From: Stercorarius parasiticus
Lineage: Eukaryota; Chordata; Aves; Charadriiformes; Stercorariidae
Direction of reading: 5' to 3'
NCBI GenBank assembly: GCA_013396915.1
Contig: VWZL01002849.1
Span: 651,108-715,107, forward strand
Length of the DNA stretch: 64,000 nucleotides
Shown here in pieces: positions 53,001 through 64,000 of this stretch. The translations under genes and the position numbers were made by a program. Each line of letters starts with the position of its first letter. Position 1 is the first letter of the stretch. A model generated the notes under the pieces. The model was not told the DNA's origin. It ran no database searches and was given only the letters and a program-made list of their open reading frames with translations.

Positions 53001-56000
53001 ATAAATGTTTGAGCTAAGAAGTGGTTTCTATCCTTTGATTACTATTAATGTTTTTATCAAAACAGTCATTGCTAGTAATCTCCCTGCCCCTGTTTTTCTA
53101 TCAGTTCATCTTACAAATCACAGAAGAAGCCATTCTGCTCAGGTATCATGCCTTCCTGGGTGAGAAGATACAATATTCTTCTATTTACCTCTGGCAAAGT
53201 CATACTAACCCACGTGTTCATGAAAGCAGTAAACAGTGATAGCCTCGATTCAGAGAACATTAGGAAACTTGGCTGTCAAAACCAGCAAAAAGGAAGGAAA
53301 TACATAATTAAGAACTTAAATTCTGTTTAAGTCCTTGTTGCTGCTTCCGGTTTGCTTGCTTTAGGACAGATTCTATTTCATGGCTTTATTTAGGTCTTCT
53401 GAACTGCTGTCTGAATGCCCTTAGATATGGATGGCTTTCACCACTGAGTAAGCACATCGATTTTGTAGGAATTTGGGCTGAATTTGGTCCAAAGAACTTG
53501 CAGAAAAGTGAAGTAATATGAGGGGGGGAATACTGAGAAATTCACAAAAAGTAAATATTGGCTGATAGTCATAAAAAAAAAAATTAAAATACCTTTCTCT
53601 AAAATAGAAAATAATTTTATTTTAAGCCATCTAAGAGATGTCTTATTTTGCTGGGTACTTGTGTCTTAAGCTAAGAACTCCTGTGGAAGTTAAGGGGGAT
53701 AGGCCAGAGACAGTTTATAATAGCTACCTGAGCATGAATATGCTGATAGACATAATCTAAAACCCCTTCCATGCTGAATCCTCATCTCTATCATAGAACA
53801 TAGGACTTTAAGTAGAATATGTGGGAAAAACATAATATGAACCCTACAGATTATAGCTCACAAAGTTATATGCAAGATGTACATAATTGTCACAATTTCA
53901 TACGTAGCAAAATTTTGTCTATAGAAGTATTCGCCAAATAATTCAAGAAACAAAATGTGTTTTTTGCATAAATTGCAAGAACTGAGAAACAGGTTTTCTT
54001 ATTTATTCTGAGGTTTAAATAGAAATTCTCATACTCACTATGCACAAAATAATTTTATGTGTACAGAATGCTATACATAGTTACAGATTCCCTAAGCTCT
54101 AGGTCATATATATGACACATTCCTGCCAGTACAAACAAAATATTGTGCAGTTATGTAGTTTATTAATTTATTGAGTGAGGTTTGAGATTACTTTTTTCCC
54201 CTGAAATTGATCCTCAAAGAATCCCAATAAATACAGTGACCTGCTGGGGTTTACACTTTAAATTCTCTTAAAACAAAATGCCATTCCTATAGGCCGTGCT
54301 AGAATAGACAGAGAACCTGATATTTAAAACATCCTTTGTGAATTTGTTTTAATTCAGAAATAATGCATAGAGACAACTCTATGAATTGTTGTTCCATAGG
54401 AACTCAAAACTGAGAACTGAAAACTGAAGTGTATAGATGGTGATCAAATTAAAACTCAAGGTAGCTAGCTGTGTTACTGCTCTTGAAAACAGAGGTTACT
54501 CATCAGAGGCCTCATTAAAGACCAACACTCATCAGGTATTTTGGAACATTGAACATTAATTCAGATATATCACTGAGAAATGGACAAGAGGGAATAATCC
54601 TTATTGGGAGGGAAACCTTCGCATTTTTGCTCCCTGATTTTTCTTAATCTATGGCCACAGGGTGGGTGCTTCACAATTCTTCCAGTACAAAATGCGGCTG
54701 ATTGAGAAGCATGTGAGTTTACACCACGCCTCCCTCAAATGGTTGCATGAAGACAGATTGTTTTTCCTGTGCACCTGAACTACAGAGAAGACCAGTCACT
54801 GGTGAGGTAAAAGGGCAGAGGAAAGATAGAATTTGCCAATATTATTTTAATGCATTCTACTACATTTTTATGCTCTTGACACCTGGAAACTCTTGTTCCT
54901 TTCTTGTATTAAGGCTCTTTTCAACATATTACTTGCTAGACATTTTATGAGGTATGCATGCCTTCTTTCCAAGGCATCTCTAATAGACAGGTGGGAAACA
55001 AAATGTGGAACTCCAAATGCAACATTTTGAGACAGACCAAAATACCCTAATAGTAACAGCAACAGGCAGGAAAATAAATTATACAATTAAACTTTAGGGA
55101 AGGAAATACATTCTGCTTGGATATTATGAGAAGTTTAAATAAAACATGAAATATTTTCACTTAATTGCATGTTTTCTTAAGCCTTTATCAGAGACAAAAT
55201 TACTTTCTTGTTTTTCATATCTTTTATAGAGAGCTATAGCTGCAGTGCACATCCTATTCTTGCTGCAAAATAAGATGGAAATAGAAGATTCTGTCATAAC
55301 TTTTACAGTCTCTGTGTATACCATCTGTTTACCCCAGGGCTGAATTTGGCCTGTATCTCATCAAATGATCCATATCAAATATAATGATCTTTTGACAGTA
55401 TCAGATTGTCACTTCAATTTTGTGTATGTTTTTTTTCTGATTACTTCTCCCTGCCTCCCCCAGCTTTATATATTGATAGTGCAAGCTCATCTTGTCAATG
55501 TAATTTTCAGTTTCTAGTCCATCTGATTGAGTAATAGTAATAGAAGAACAATTCAAATAACATCTTCAAATATCCTTTTCATCTTTTCTCTCTCTTAGAC
55601 AAGGGAATTATTTTTTTTAGCATTCACAGTATATGAACCTCTGCAAAACATATGACTAACATAAAAGCCAAAATTATTTAGGAATTTTTTTTTTTTCCCA
55701 TGAGCATGTACAGGGAAAGGATGGGCCCAAGCCTAAGAGGGGAAAAATAGCTAGAACTGCCTGAAGAATTCATCATGGAAACAGAAAGTTCTCACCCTAC
55801 TTCCTATTGTTCCATCCTGTCCTGCACAGAGTAAGGAGTTGCCAGCTAGCTGGTCTGCTTTGAGCACCATCTGCATTACTGTGTGCCAGACAATTATAAT
55901 AGAATTTACCAATGGATTTGGCCTGGCATGTTCATACCATTAATGTAACTACATACAATCTCTTTGTTATTTGATCAGTGTCTTTGAACCATTGAAGAGA

Positions 56001-56843
56001 GATATTCTATGTGTAAGAATAGCTATTTGATTAAACTCAATTTTGGAAAAAATGGATTAATTCCATTTTTTGGAATTTTGGATTCCTATAGTCATATGCA
56101 TAAAAACATTACACAATACGGCTCCTATGACAGCAGTGACTCGTGTTCTCTTAGGACACCAATTTTCTGTGCTTGTAGGGATTTCAGAATCAACTTTCCT
56201 TCTGCACAGAAAAACAGCTTCTTCATCACCATTATGTTATAGTTAGGGAGTAGGACTTTAAATTAATCAGAAACATCAATCAGAATAATAAATTAATCAG
56301 AAACAAGGAATCTATGATTACCAGTCAGTAATAAATATTTCACACTAAACGTTCGCTTTTACCTCTGATAGGGGACCTGATTTTCACCCATTTATAAAAC
56401 TGACCTGTTTTTTTTTTTGTCATGTTATTACATACACTGGTCACCACAACCAAATTTCAATAGCTTATCTCAGGATCAATGCTTTCTGTAATAAAAAAGT
56501 TTAGGTGCATGCTCAGTCAAGACCCTAGGTGAGAAGATTCAAGTCCTTGAAAAATAAGGAGGGAAAACAGTGAAAGAAAATGGAAAAGATAGGAATGAAT
56601 GAAGGAATGCTGAAGCTGTCCACCTGAAGAGAGTTTGTCTAAGCTTTTGCCTTACAGGAAAGCTGACACAACAGATATAGGAGCTGACAGAAAACTGAGA
56701 AATAAACCACAGTTACAAATATAAAAGGAAATCTTTTTTTCCCCCTGATTTGGCTTACTAAACCTCAGGCTCTCTCTAATGTGCATAATTTTCCTGGTTT
56801 TAGTTTTCCCCAGGTGTAGCTACTTCACAGGTGCTCTGCACTA
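50029..56843. other. Unique AT-rich DNA, no gene seen
   Basis: Nothing is recognised beyond the imperfect duplication at 56259. The segment 50610-50740 is somewhat GC-richer but has no identifiable content. Confidence 0.55.
56259..56305. repeat. 17-bp direct repeat, 30-bp period
   Basis: TAAATTAATCAGAAACA occurs at 56259-56275 and again at 56289-56305. Confidence 0.85.
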
Positions 56844-56864
56844 GGGTGGAGGGAGGAGGGTGGG
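56844..56864 (+). other. G-quadruplex motif
   Basis: Four GGG runs (56844, 56851, 56858, 56862) are separated by loops of 4, 4 and 1 bases, matching the usual G3N1-7 pattern. Confidence 0.7.
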
Positions 56865-57889
56865 TGGTGCAGGCATCTCTCCAGATCTCAATTAAGAGTG
56901 ACATTGCAGTAAATAGCATAATAAAATAGCCCTTTCAATAATGAGATGATAGAAATAGGAAGTAGGATAGTAAATCCTACATTCCTTTACGTGTAAATGA
57001 AACATAAATGTTTTCATCTATCAGGGCAGTTACAGAAAGGAATCGCACGCAGGAATATGCAGTATATGTGCAGCAGTGATGGCTGTTTCACCACCCACTT
57101 TGTCAAATCCTGGGGTGTTTGGAAGGAGCTCTAGGTATTCTTTACACTCAGACCTACCCGGCTAGGAAAAGTGGGCTGGTGATTTAAAAGCATAGGAAAA
57201 GGAGTCTGTTAGAAGTGTAAAAATAGTTCCCTCTTCTAGGTGAGTCATATTATCTTACCTGGTAGTAATTAACATCTCTTTTGTCAAACACATTGAAATA
57301 GATGATAGAACTGTATCAATTTACTGCACCGTCTGTTCAGGATTTTTACAGGGCATCGCTGAGCCTCAGGGGAAAAAATTGTATGAGCCTGGGATGCAGC
57401 CCCATGGGTCAGATTTAGAAGGACTGATGGAAGAGGGAATTTGTGGGAGGTTACTGGAGAAGAATGGAGCATCCTCTGCTGCAGTACGCCCCTGGGAAAG
57501 CTTGTGGAACTGAGCTGGGATGGACGCTCCAGAGAAGGAGCTGAAAGCTCACGTGACACAAAAAGCAGATCCAGTGCCGAGATGAAAGATGGTGGAAAGA
57601 TTTCCTTAGTGACCTAGAATGGGCCACAGGCTTGATAGTAACTCAGGAAACCAGCAGAAGTTTCTGCACTAAATAGCAAAACTGAAGAAAAGGAAAAATT
57701 TCTGGAGAACAGAGAAATCTTTCTCACACATTTGTGGTGTCAGGGCACTGCATTTCTGATCAGTTTATTAGTTCTTGCTTGTAATTGGTCCTTTGTAGAC
57801 ATACCATGCCAAATTTTCCCACATATTTGGCAGTGGTGTTCTGCTTTTGACTGTGATATATAAATCATTGATGCTTGTCTTTTCACCTG
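56865..57889. other. Unique DNA, no gene established
   Basis: The segment 57310-57600 is more balanced in composition than the rest and has a 91-codon - strand frame. No family, promoter or clear splice pair was found. Confidence 0.45.
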
Positions 57890-58312
57890 TCAGGGCACCA
57901 TGGGGGCAGATGGCTCCTTGGGGCCAGGCACTGGCAGTGTCGGGGCTCCCCGGGTGGGTGATGGCAGGGCCTGGCTGTGTGGGCTCATCCCACTGCCCCA
58001 GCCAGGAGCAGGCAGCCAGGGGGCACCAGGGCAGCCTCAGCCCTGGGCGTTGGGCACCTCCCTGGGGATGGGGATGTGCTGAGGCCAGGGTAGGATGGAG
58101 GCCTGCAGGTGGGCCTGGCTCAGAGGGGCCCATGGCCGGGAAGGACAGGGCTGTGGGGAGCTGGAGAGTGACCCTGTTGTGGTGTCGCTGGGGCAGGGGC
58201 TGATGGCCCTGGTGGAGTGACGTGGGATGCTGGGCCCTGGGCAGGTGGGGGGAGCCGTGGACAATAAGCAGGAAACTTCACGGCTACTGATGCCTTCAGG
58301 GCCTTGGACATT
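57890..58312. other. GC-rich block, not recognised
   Basis: This is a second abrupt GC-rich island, G-rich on the + strand (GGGGCCAGGC, GGCCTGGCTGTGTGGGC). CpG is depleted. Open frames exist in several frames on both strands (up to about 120 codons) with Pro/Gly/Ser/Arg composition that simply follows the base content. It ends abruptly at ATTCATTTTTTATTTATT. It could be a decayed retrocopy or an unclassified insertion. Confidence 0.45.
58224..58252 (+). other. G-quadruplex motif
   Basis: GGG runs at 58224, 58232 and 58239 and a G6 at 58247 are separated by loops of 5, 4 and 5 bases. Confidence 0.65.
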
Positions 58313-58355
58313 CATTTTTTATTTATTTGTGATGAGGTTTAGTTTGTCTTTGTTC

Positions 58356-58385
58356 AAAGAATTATCTTGCTCAAGATAATTCTTT
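58356..58385. repeat. Perfect inverted repeat, 14-bp arms, 2-base spacer
   Basis: Arm AAAGAATTATCTTG (58356-58369) and its exact complement CAAGATAATTCTTT (58372-58385) are separated by CT. Either strand could form a hairpin or the DNA a cruciform. Confidence 0.95.
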
Positions 58386-60965
58386 TTGTGCTCTATTAAA
58401 ACATTTTATGAACTTTTAAGGTTTGTAGCCTCCTGAATTGAACGAAAGCTAAAGCTTTTTTCATTTCAAAGCTCTGCCTAACACAGAGTCTCAGAGCTAT
58501 TGCTAACAACTTTGGAGAGCAGATGCATTGTGAAACTGAAAAAACAGGTTTATAGTCAAAAAGAGAATACATTTTTTTCAAAGATGATGCATAGCTGTGT
58601 GCAATTTCCCACCTTATTTGGGATCGCAGACCCCACCAGGGCTTCTGGATGAGACGAGCATTCGTTTGATGCCAAAAAATCTTCAGAGGAAGTAAAGGCA
58701 GTGAAATTGTTATCATCCTTCAACCACTTGCTCCTGTGAGAGCTGAGAATCTGGAAATATATCGTAATAGCATCGGAGCTAAAGTGCATCTCTGAGATCT
58801 TGAAATGCTTTCTAAGGCACTGTATATAAATCCTTGTTACCTGTAGGGTAAAAAATGGTAAGTTTTAGAAGTTATAGAAACTGAACAGTAATGCCCAATG
58901 GTATGAATCCATACATAAACACCTCAGACCTCTGTAAAAGAGTTCCAGAGAGAACAGCTTCACATCTCCAGTGCAAACTAAACACTACAGAGCTTGCTGT
59001 CTCTTCCTCCTTTTCCTCTTATGCTCTCTTTGAAAGCTTTTGCACACTTATTTTATCTTCTGGTAACTGGGTGTAACATTTGGATCCAGTTTCATTGCTG
59101 TACTGCACTTCACACATTTCTCTAGCTCAACAAGTTTGTACTTCTGGTAAAGTGAGATTTCGGTTTTTCATCCTTTCTGAAAGTCCCAATTGCCAATTGT
59201 TTATTCATCTGTTGTTTGAAGCATTGTGCCAGCCTTAATTTGGACTAATAGTTTTGTGCTGAATATAGTAATGGAGAATTACTTAGATACATGTAACTAG
59301 GGAAAAAGTTACAATATTAAAACAAAACAGCAGGAGAAAATTGAAGAGACAACCAAGAACCTTTGAAGCTTGTCATTGTGAAAGGGGTGTAAATGTTTGT
59401 GGCTCTTTAGAAATCTATCACAGTGGGAAGAGATGTGCATTATATTATAAGAACACAGAATTATATATTGTTGCTCGGAGGAGAATACAAGTAAAAAACC
59501 AAACAAACAAAAATACAAATCACCCAAACCTAAATAATTTCTATAGTGGATGAGTTTCAGATTCAGTAGGAAATGTACGTCCAGGAAATCAGAATCAATC
59601 TATATAAAATTGATTAATTATAGTTTAAAAAAATATATCAGATTAAGAGTTGTAGTATGAAATACATTTTATTTAATAGGTACAATCCACAACATAAAAT
59701 TACTCACCATCCTGGCTTGTATCTTAGCTCTTACATGCAAGAATCACCTCAAGTCACAAAAGGGCAATTTGGTCTCCAGATCTATTCTTTTCAGTTTTTC
59801 TGTTAAATCTCTCAGGAAAGGAGACCAATTAATGCTAGTGACTGGTACAGAGATATCATTTATTCTTGTGTCACATAAAGCTAGAAATAGCATGAATTAT
59901 CTTTTTTTTGGTAGGACTCCAATATATTTTCTTTTACTCTGTTGAAAACTTAAAAGTACAGAGGTAGTAAAAGAAAATATAATAGGAAATAAAATGTTAC
60001 CCAAAATGTTTAAGATCTCAAAGTTTAGTTTAAATAATACTTGACACTGTCCAGGGAGAGACTAATGGGAAATTTTTATTTGAGAATTAATATTTTGTTT
60101 GATCTCCTTATCAATAATTTTCATTTTTTCTGTTTGTAAAAAAATCAACAGATCTTATTGCAAAGAGGGATTTGTCCCTTTCAGTCCTGATGAACACTGA
60201 AGAGAAAATTTTCTGAACTGTGTTCACAAAAGTATCAGGCAAGCACCAAAATTGTTTTCTCTAATATATATAAAAAGCATATTGCAGAAAAATTATCAAT
60301 AAAATATGCACACTAAGCAAAAACAGATTAGAACTACAACTACTGACTGCTTTACATTCAGTGAACAAATAAGTGTTGTGGGCCAAAGACTGTTGGTCTT
60401 AGTAGTCCTCGCAGAATTGTAAATGCAGCATTTTGAAAAAAATTCCTCCATTTGATCACTTAGTTTCTTCTTTTCCCCTTTCTTTTATGGTTTTCTCTTT
60501 TTTCTTTTTCTTAAAGGAACAAAAAAAAGTATAGAAAAAGTCCAAGAAGCAAATTAAAATGGGCTCTAAGGATACTTTACAGAATTATTAAACTGTCCTC
60601 ATTTAAAAATGGTAATTGTCTCCTGAGCAGAAACCAAAGAAAGAGCAAAGAAACCAGAAATTCCTGGTATTTTATGCAAATCCAGAAGGAAACTTTCAAA
60701 TAATAATAATGCACTACTACTGAAAAAGTATGCAGATAAAATGGGCTTCTTGTCAGCCTGCACTCTTCTCCTACAAACCAGCTCATCATCACTTTAACTC
60801 CATTGGCTTCACTGCCTTATGGAACACAGCCCAAAGGTGGCCACAGACAGTAGTTCCTTTGCATGTAAAGTGGTCCATGATGCAGATGTCTTAGCCTTAT
60901 GTTAATGAAAGCATTAGTTTAACTAGACAAAACTTTAATAGAATAAAGCTTAGATTTTTGTCAGA
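58386..60965. other. Unique AT-rich DNA, no gene seen
   Basis: Nothing is recognised. Short open frames only. Confidence 0.55.
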
Positions 60966-61042
60966 GTTAGGTAGATGGTTGGACTCGATGATCTGAAAGA
61001 TCCCTTCCAACCTAGGCAATTCTATGATTCTATGATTCTATA
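60966..61042 (+). mobile_element. CR1 LINE 3' tail
   Basis: GTTAGGTAGATGGTTGGACTC, then GATCTGAAAGATCCCTTCCA, and a tail of about three ATTCTATG units. A clean CR1 3' end in + orientation, truncated to about 75 bases. Its tail is the best preserved of the short fragments. Confidence 0.95.
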
Positions 61043-63480
61043 GACAAAGTAGAAAATAACTCAGTCCAAACTCAGGGCTATACTATGATACTGTTACTTA
61101 TATATAAATGTTACTTCACCATTTAACGTAGTAAAACATAAAAATGACCAACATGGGTCAGACACTGGAAACGATATAGCTGTATTAGTGCAAGCTCTAC
61201 AATTGTTAATTTGCTCAGTTTTATTTCTTAGTAGACACACTTTCAATAGTTGATGTTCTTGGGAGTTATTACTCAAAGTGTCTTGCAAACTGGCATTTAG
61301 TATATAGTTACTCTCTAAAGAAATAAGAAGCTACTTCAGCTTATTTTGGGAAATGTTTATGTGTACTTTGAGAAATTCACACCGTGGATGAGAATCTCAT
61401 GAAAAAGTACTATAAGCAATGGCACATGCAGTGGGTAGTTTACTAGTTAGTGAAAGATGAGCAAAGAAGCAAGACCTTTCCTTGGGAATAAAAAGCATGC
61501 ACAGTAGCAGTTTCTGCAGAATCAATGTTGTATTGGATGCTCATAAACTGATATACTTTTCACTCACTTGATTATACACTCATAAGTTGTGCTTTTTAAA
61601 CGTTTGTTTATTTATTTCTTACTGAAAATGGTGTTTAGTACTTTTATATGCAATTTAAAATAAAGTGCAAAAGATGAAGAACTAATCAAGCTTTTCAGAA
61701 TGTCAGGAAACAAACTGAATTTGCTTTAGCTTAAATTCTGATTGAAGATTAGTTTGGCTTATTAAAGTTTGAAAATTTCCATCTCTCTGGGATCACCAGA
61801 TGCTAACTGACTTCATCTGACAGACTGCAGGTACCTTGGATAGCAAATGACATCATGATGTGGCATATCCAAGGTGAATGTCACCACCAGCTAGCAATAA
61901 TTTGTGCTAATGTAATACCTCATGCAAAGCACCAGATACTCCTCCAACTATAAATAGGGATGCCAGACTATGGTAGGCAATTTAACTGACAAGCGAGGAC
62001 TTGCAACAGCAGCAAGATGCCATAGCTCAACAAGGGCACCAAAGAAGAGTTCAGGAAAGTAGTACTGTTATTACAAATATACTAAATTGTACTGGCAAGA
62101 AACTCTTCTAAACTTCACCAACAAGGGTAAGGATTGCAGCTCAGCAATTTCTTCCCTATATTCTTGCAACTCATGTGAAATACGAGGAACTTAAATCAGG
62201 GGTAAACTCCTACCTTTCAAGAGTTTGGTCCTCTACAAGATCCATTTGTCTTTTCCTTTTAGTAACATACACGGATGGAGTTAGATGCCAAAACCTTTAT
62301 ACAAGCCAAGGGAAGAGTGAGGATCTCCATAATGTCACAGTGCTGAAAGTGAAACTGTGTAAGTAGTAGTAGATATGAAATGCAGTGTCTTAAATTCTGC
62401 TATTCTCAGAGGTTTAGTCATCTTACTGTAGTACAAGGAGAAACTTTACCTTCTGAGAAAGTTTTCGGCAGTGTGAATGCTGATAAAAATAGTTGATTAA
62501 ACTTTTTTTCCTCCCACCCCTAAGAAATAAAATAGAAATCATCCCTTTCTTTCAAAATATATTCACTGTTGTATGTACCTCTGGAAACCTAAACCTTTTC
62601 TTTTTGTTCCACTTACAAAATTATAATAACTATTGATTCTGGCTTCAAAATGTGGCAAAAAGAATCAGTGAAGTGTTCAGAAACACAGTGAATTTCATGT
62701 ACTAATCTATTTGAAGGGTCGTTCTTTCTCCAGTATTCCCTATGGAAATAAACAAACACTTTCCTACAGACCTTTTCTTTATTTATACGGCTCCTGAAAT
62801 GTTAGAAACAAAAAGCCTACTTAACACAGATGCTTAAAATTTCATAGTATCAACAAAAAATTCCAACATGCAACATGCTGCAATTCTGAAAACTTAATTC
62901 AGAAACTGAAAATTCAGTCCATCAAATCTTATATTTTATAAAGAAATAAAATTTTTTGTATCTTTTACAGATTTTCAACTTTTTCTCTACCACTTTAAAG
63001 AGTGAAACACTCTTTTACCGTCAAACAAGCTATACCTGAAAGATTCATGTAATCAAATGTCTCTGGTTTTAATTCAAGACTATCCTGATGATATTGCAAG
63101 AGCAGTATCAGAAATACCTATGTAAATAATCTAGACCTAATAAGACTAACCTGCCCAGTCTATGCATTTCAGAATAATCAAAGGAGTCACAAGACTGAAA
63201 GCATATCTTTCTGAATTTAACTTAACAATCTTACCATTCATGGAGATTTTTCTTTTCACTATTACAAGAATAAGAAAACTGGTAATGTGTGCAAATATAG
63301 CAGCAGTACTGGCTTGCTGTGACAGGTCCCTAAGTCAGCCAGAGCTTTGAGGTGAATATGGCTTAATAGTGTTTCATTAGAATATAAACTAGAATTCTTA
63401 ACTGTTTTACATAGGGAAAAATAAAATTTACTAGACTAGGCCAGAGAAAAATAAAAATGGTCCAGTTCTGTGACTCATTA
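61043..63480. other. Unique AT-rich DNA, no gene seen
   Basis: Nothing is recognised. If 63481-63810 is a real exon, this stretch would be part of the downstream intron on the - strand. Confidence 0.5.
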
Positions 63481-63822
63481 TCATCTTACCTTTGCAGGTG
63501 GGTCTGTGCAATCAGGTTGGTGGGCTGTCAACTTAGCAGCTTCCTGAGCTGCAAGAAATTTTGCACAGACTTTAGCCACGTTATTCTTTATCCCCCCAGT
63601 GAAGCCTGGTTGTCTGATCTCTGTTCCTCCATGCAGCTGCTCTTTGCTCATCTGCAGACTTTCAGCCTCTTGATCTCTCTTGCTGCCTGTCTTGTTTGTG
63701 CTCTCTTTCCCGCTCCTTTTCTGCTTGAAGCATCTGAACACTTTTCTCTCCAAGGAAGACTTGGTGGCTACCCAGGGAATAAGTGCCCCACAGAGGCTTC
63801 CACTACCCATGCACTCCTTTTA
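63481..63822 (-). CDS. Candidate protein-coding exon, unrecognised product
   Basis: On the - strand a frame opens with ATG at 63810 and runs for about 107 codons. It then reaches GCAAAG/GTAAGATGA at about 63480-63490, a near-perfect splice donor. Translation past the donor stops within three codons, as expected if the frame is spliced there. Base composition is clearly richer in GC than the DNA to the left. The inferred peptide starts MGSGSLCGALIPW, has a basic Lys/Arg-rich stretch at about residues 22-45 (FKQKRSGKESTNKTGSKRDQ), and has an Ala-rich helix-like segment near residues 83-93 (CAKFLAAQEAA). An N-terminal Met-Gly with Ser and Cys nearby could allow lipid modification, but that is inference. 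The start context is weak at -3 but has G at +4. A CR1 fragment begins about 12 bases upstream on the opposite strand. I do not recognise the gene. It could be a real first coding exon, a pseudogene exon, or a chance frame. Confidence 0.35.
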
Positions 63823-64000
63823 AAATGGACATTAGCACACAAACTGGCTCTGGAAGGCAAAGGGGCTCAAGAAAGCTGGTTCGTATTCAAAGACCACTTC
63901 CTCCAAGCTCAGGATTGGTGCATCCCTAAGAGCAAGAAATTGGCCAAGGGACGCAGGAGACCTGCATGGTTGAGCGGGGAGCTTCTGAAAAAGCTCAAGT
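63823..64000 (+). mobile_element. CR1 LINE ORF2 fragment, runs off the right edge
   Basis: The + strand frame translates to LALEGKGAQESWFVFKDHF and, further on, GRRRPAWLSGELLKKLK. This matches the segment of CR1 ORF2 between the endonuclease and reverse-transcriptase domains as I recall it. The frame is open to the end of the window (about 56 codons), so the copy may be comparatively young or long. The left edge is abrupt; upstream sequence does not continue the ORF2 protein. It is the only CR1 piece in the window with coding-region content, the others being 3' UTR and tail. Confidence 0.85.

Noticed and set aside
57768..58315. Several open frames of 60-121 codons on both strands
   Set aside because: GC-rich DNA has few stops, so frames are open in many registers at once. 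No frame stands out.
1..64000. CRISPR arrays, tRNA or rRNA genes, bacterial operons
   Set aside because: No spaced identical repeats, no tRNA cloverleaf recognised by eye, no rRNA wording, and the repeat content is vertebrate.

Overview
This looks like AT-rich, gene-poor nuclear DNA from a bird. The main evidence is the repeats. At least eight CR1-type LINE fragments are scattered on both strands. Several of those on the + strand end in the CR1 3' octamer ATTCTATG, and one at the right edge carries recognisable CR1 ORF2 protein. Two long interspersed repeats at 2.9-5.6 kb also resemble avian LTR-retrotransposon sequence as I recall it. There are no bacterial features such as operons, ribosome binding sites, CRISPR arrays or tRNA/rRNA genes. 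Nearly all open reading frames are short, as expected by chance in sequence with this many TAA/TAG/TGA codons. The assembly has a 25-base gap at 31500-31524 and one ambiguous base at 13451.

Layout. 1-2.4 kb: unique DNA, a CR1 copy, an A/C-rich tract and a second CR1 with an unusual pentanucleotide tail. 2.9-5.6 kb: two LTR-like repeats abutting in opposite orientation. 5.6-33 kb: mostly unique AT-rich DNA with microsatellites, three more CR1 pieces, a 71-bp tandem duplication, and two stretches on the - strand (23692-23979 and 25093-25641) that look more protein-like than their surroundings. 33.1-34.1 kb: a CR1 copy whose 5' part is inverted relative to its 3' part, followed by a GC-rich, purine-rich block. 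34-57.9 kb: unique AT-rich DNA with microsatellites and short duplications. 57.9-58.4 kb: a second GC-rich block with a G-quadruplex motif, followed by a perfect 14-bp inverted repeat. 58.4-63.5 kb: unique DNA with one CR1 tail. 63.48-63.82 kb: a candidate protein-coding exon on the - strand ending at a strong splice donor. 63.82-64.0 kb: a CR1 ORF2 fragment that runs off the window.

No complete gene could be recognised. The window is best read as intergenic or deep intronic avian DNA with at most one or two candidate exons. I found no convincing undescribed multi-gene system. The most informative structures are the inversion-bearing CR1 insertion, the candidate exon near the right edge, and the abutting LTR-like pair. 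All family assignments come from recalled consensus patterns, not from a database search.
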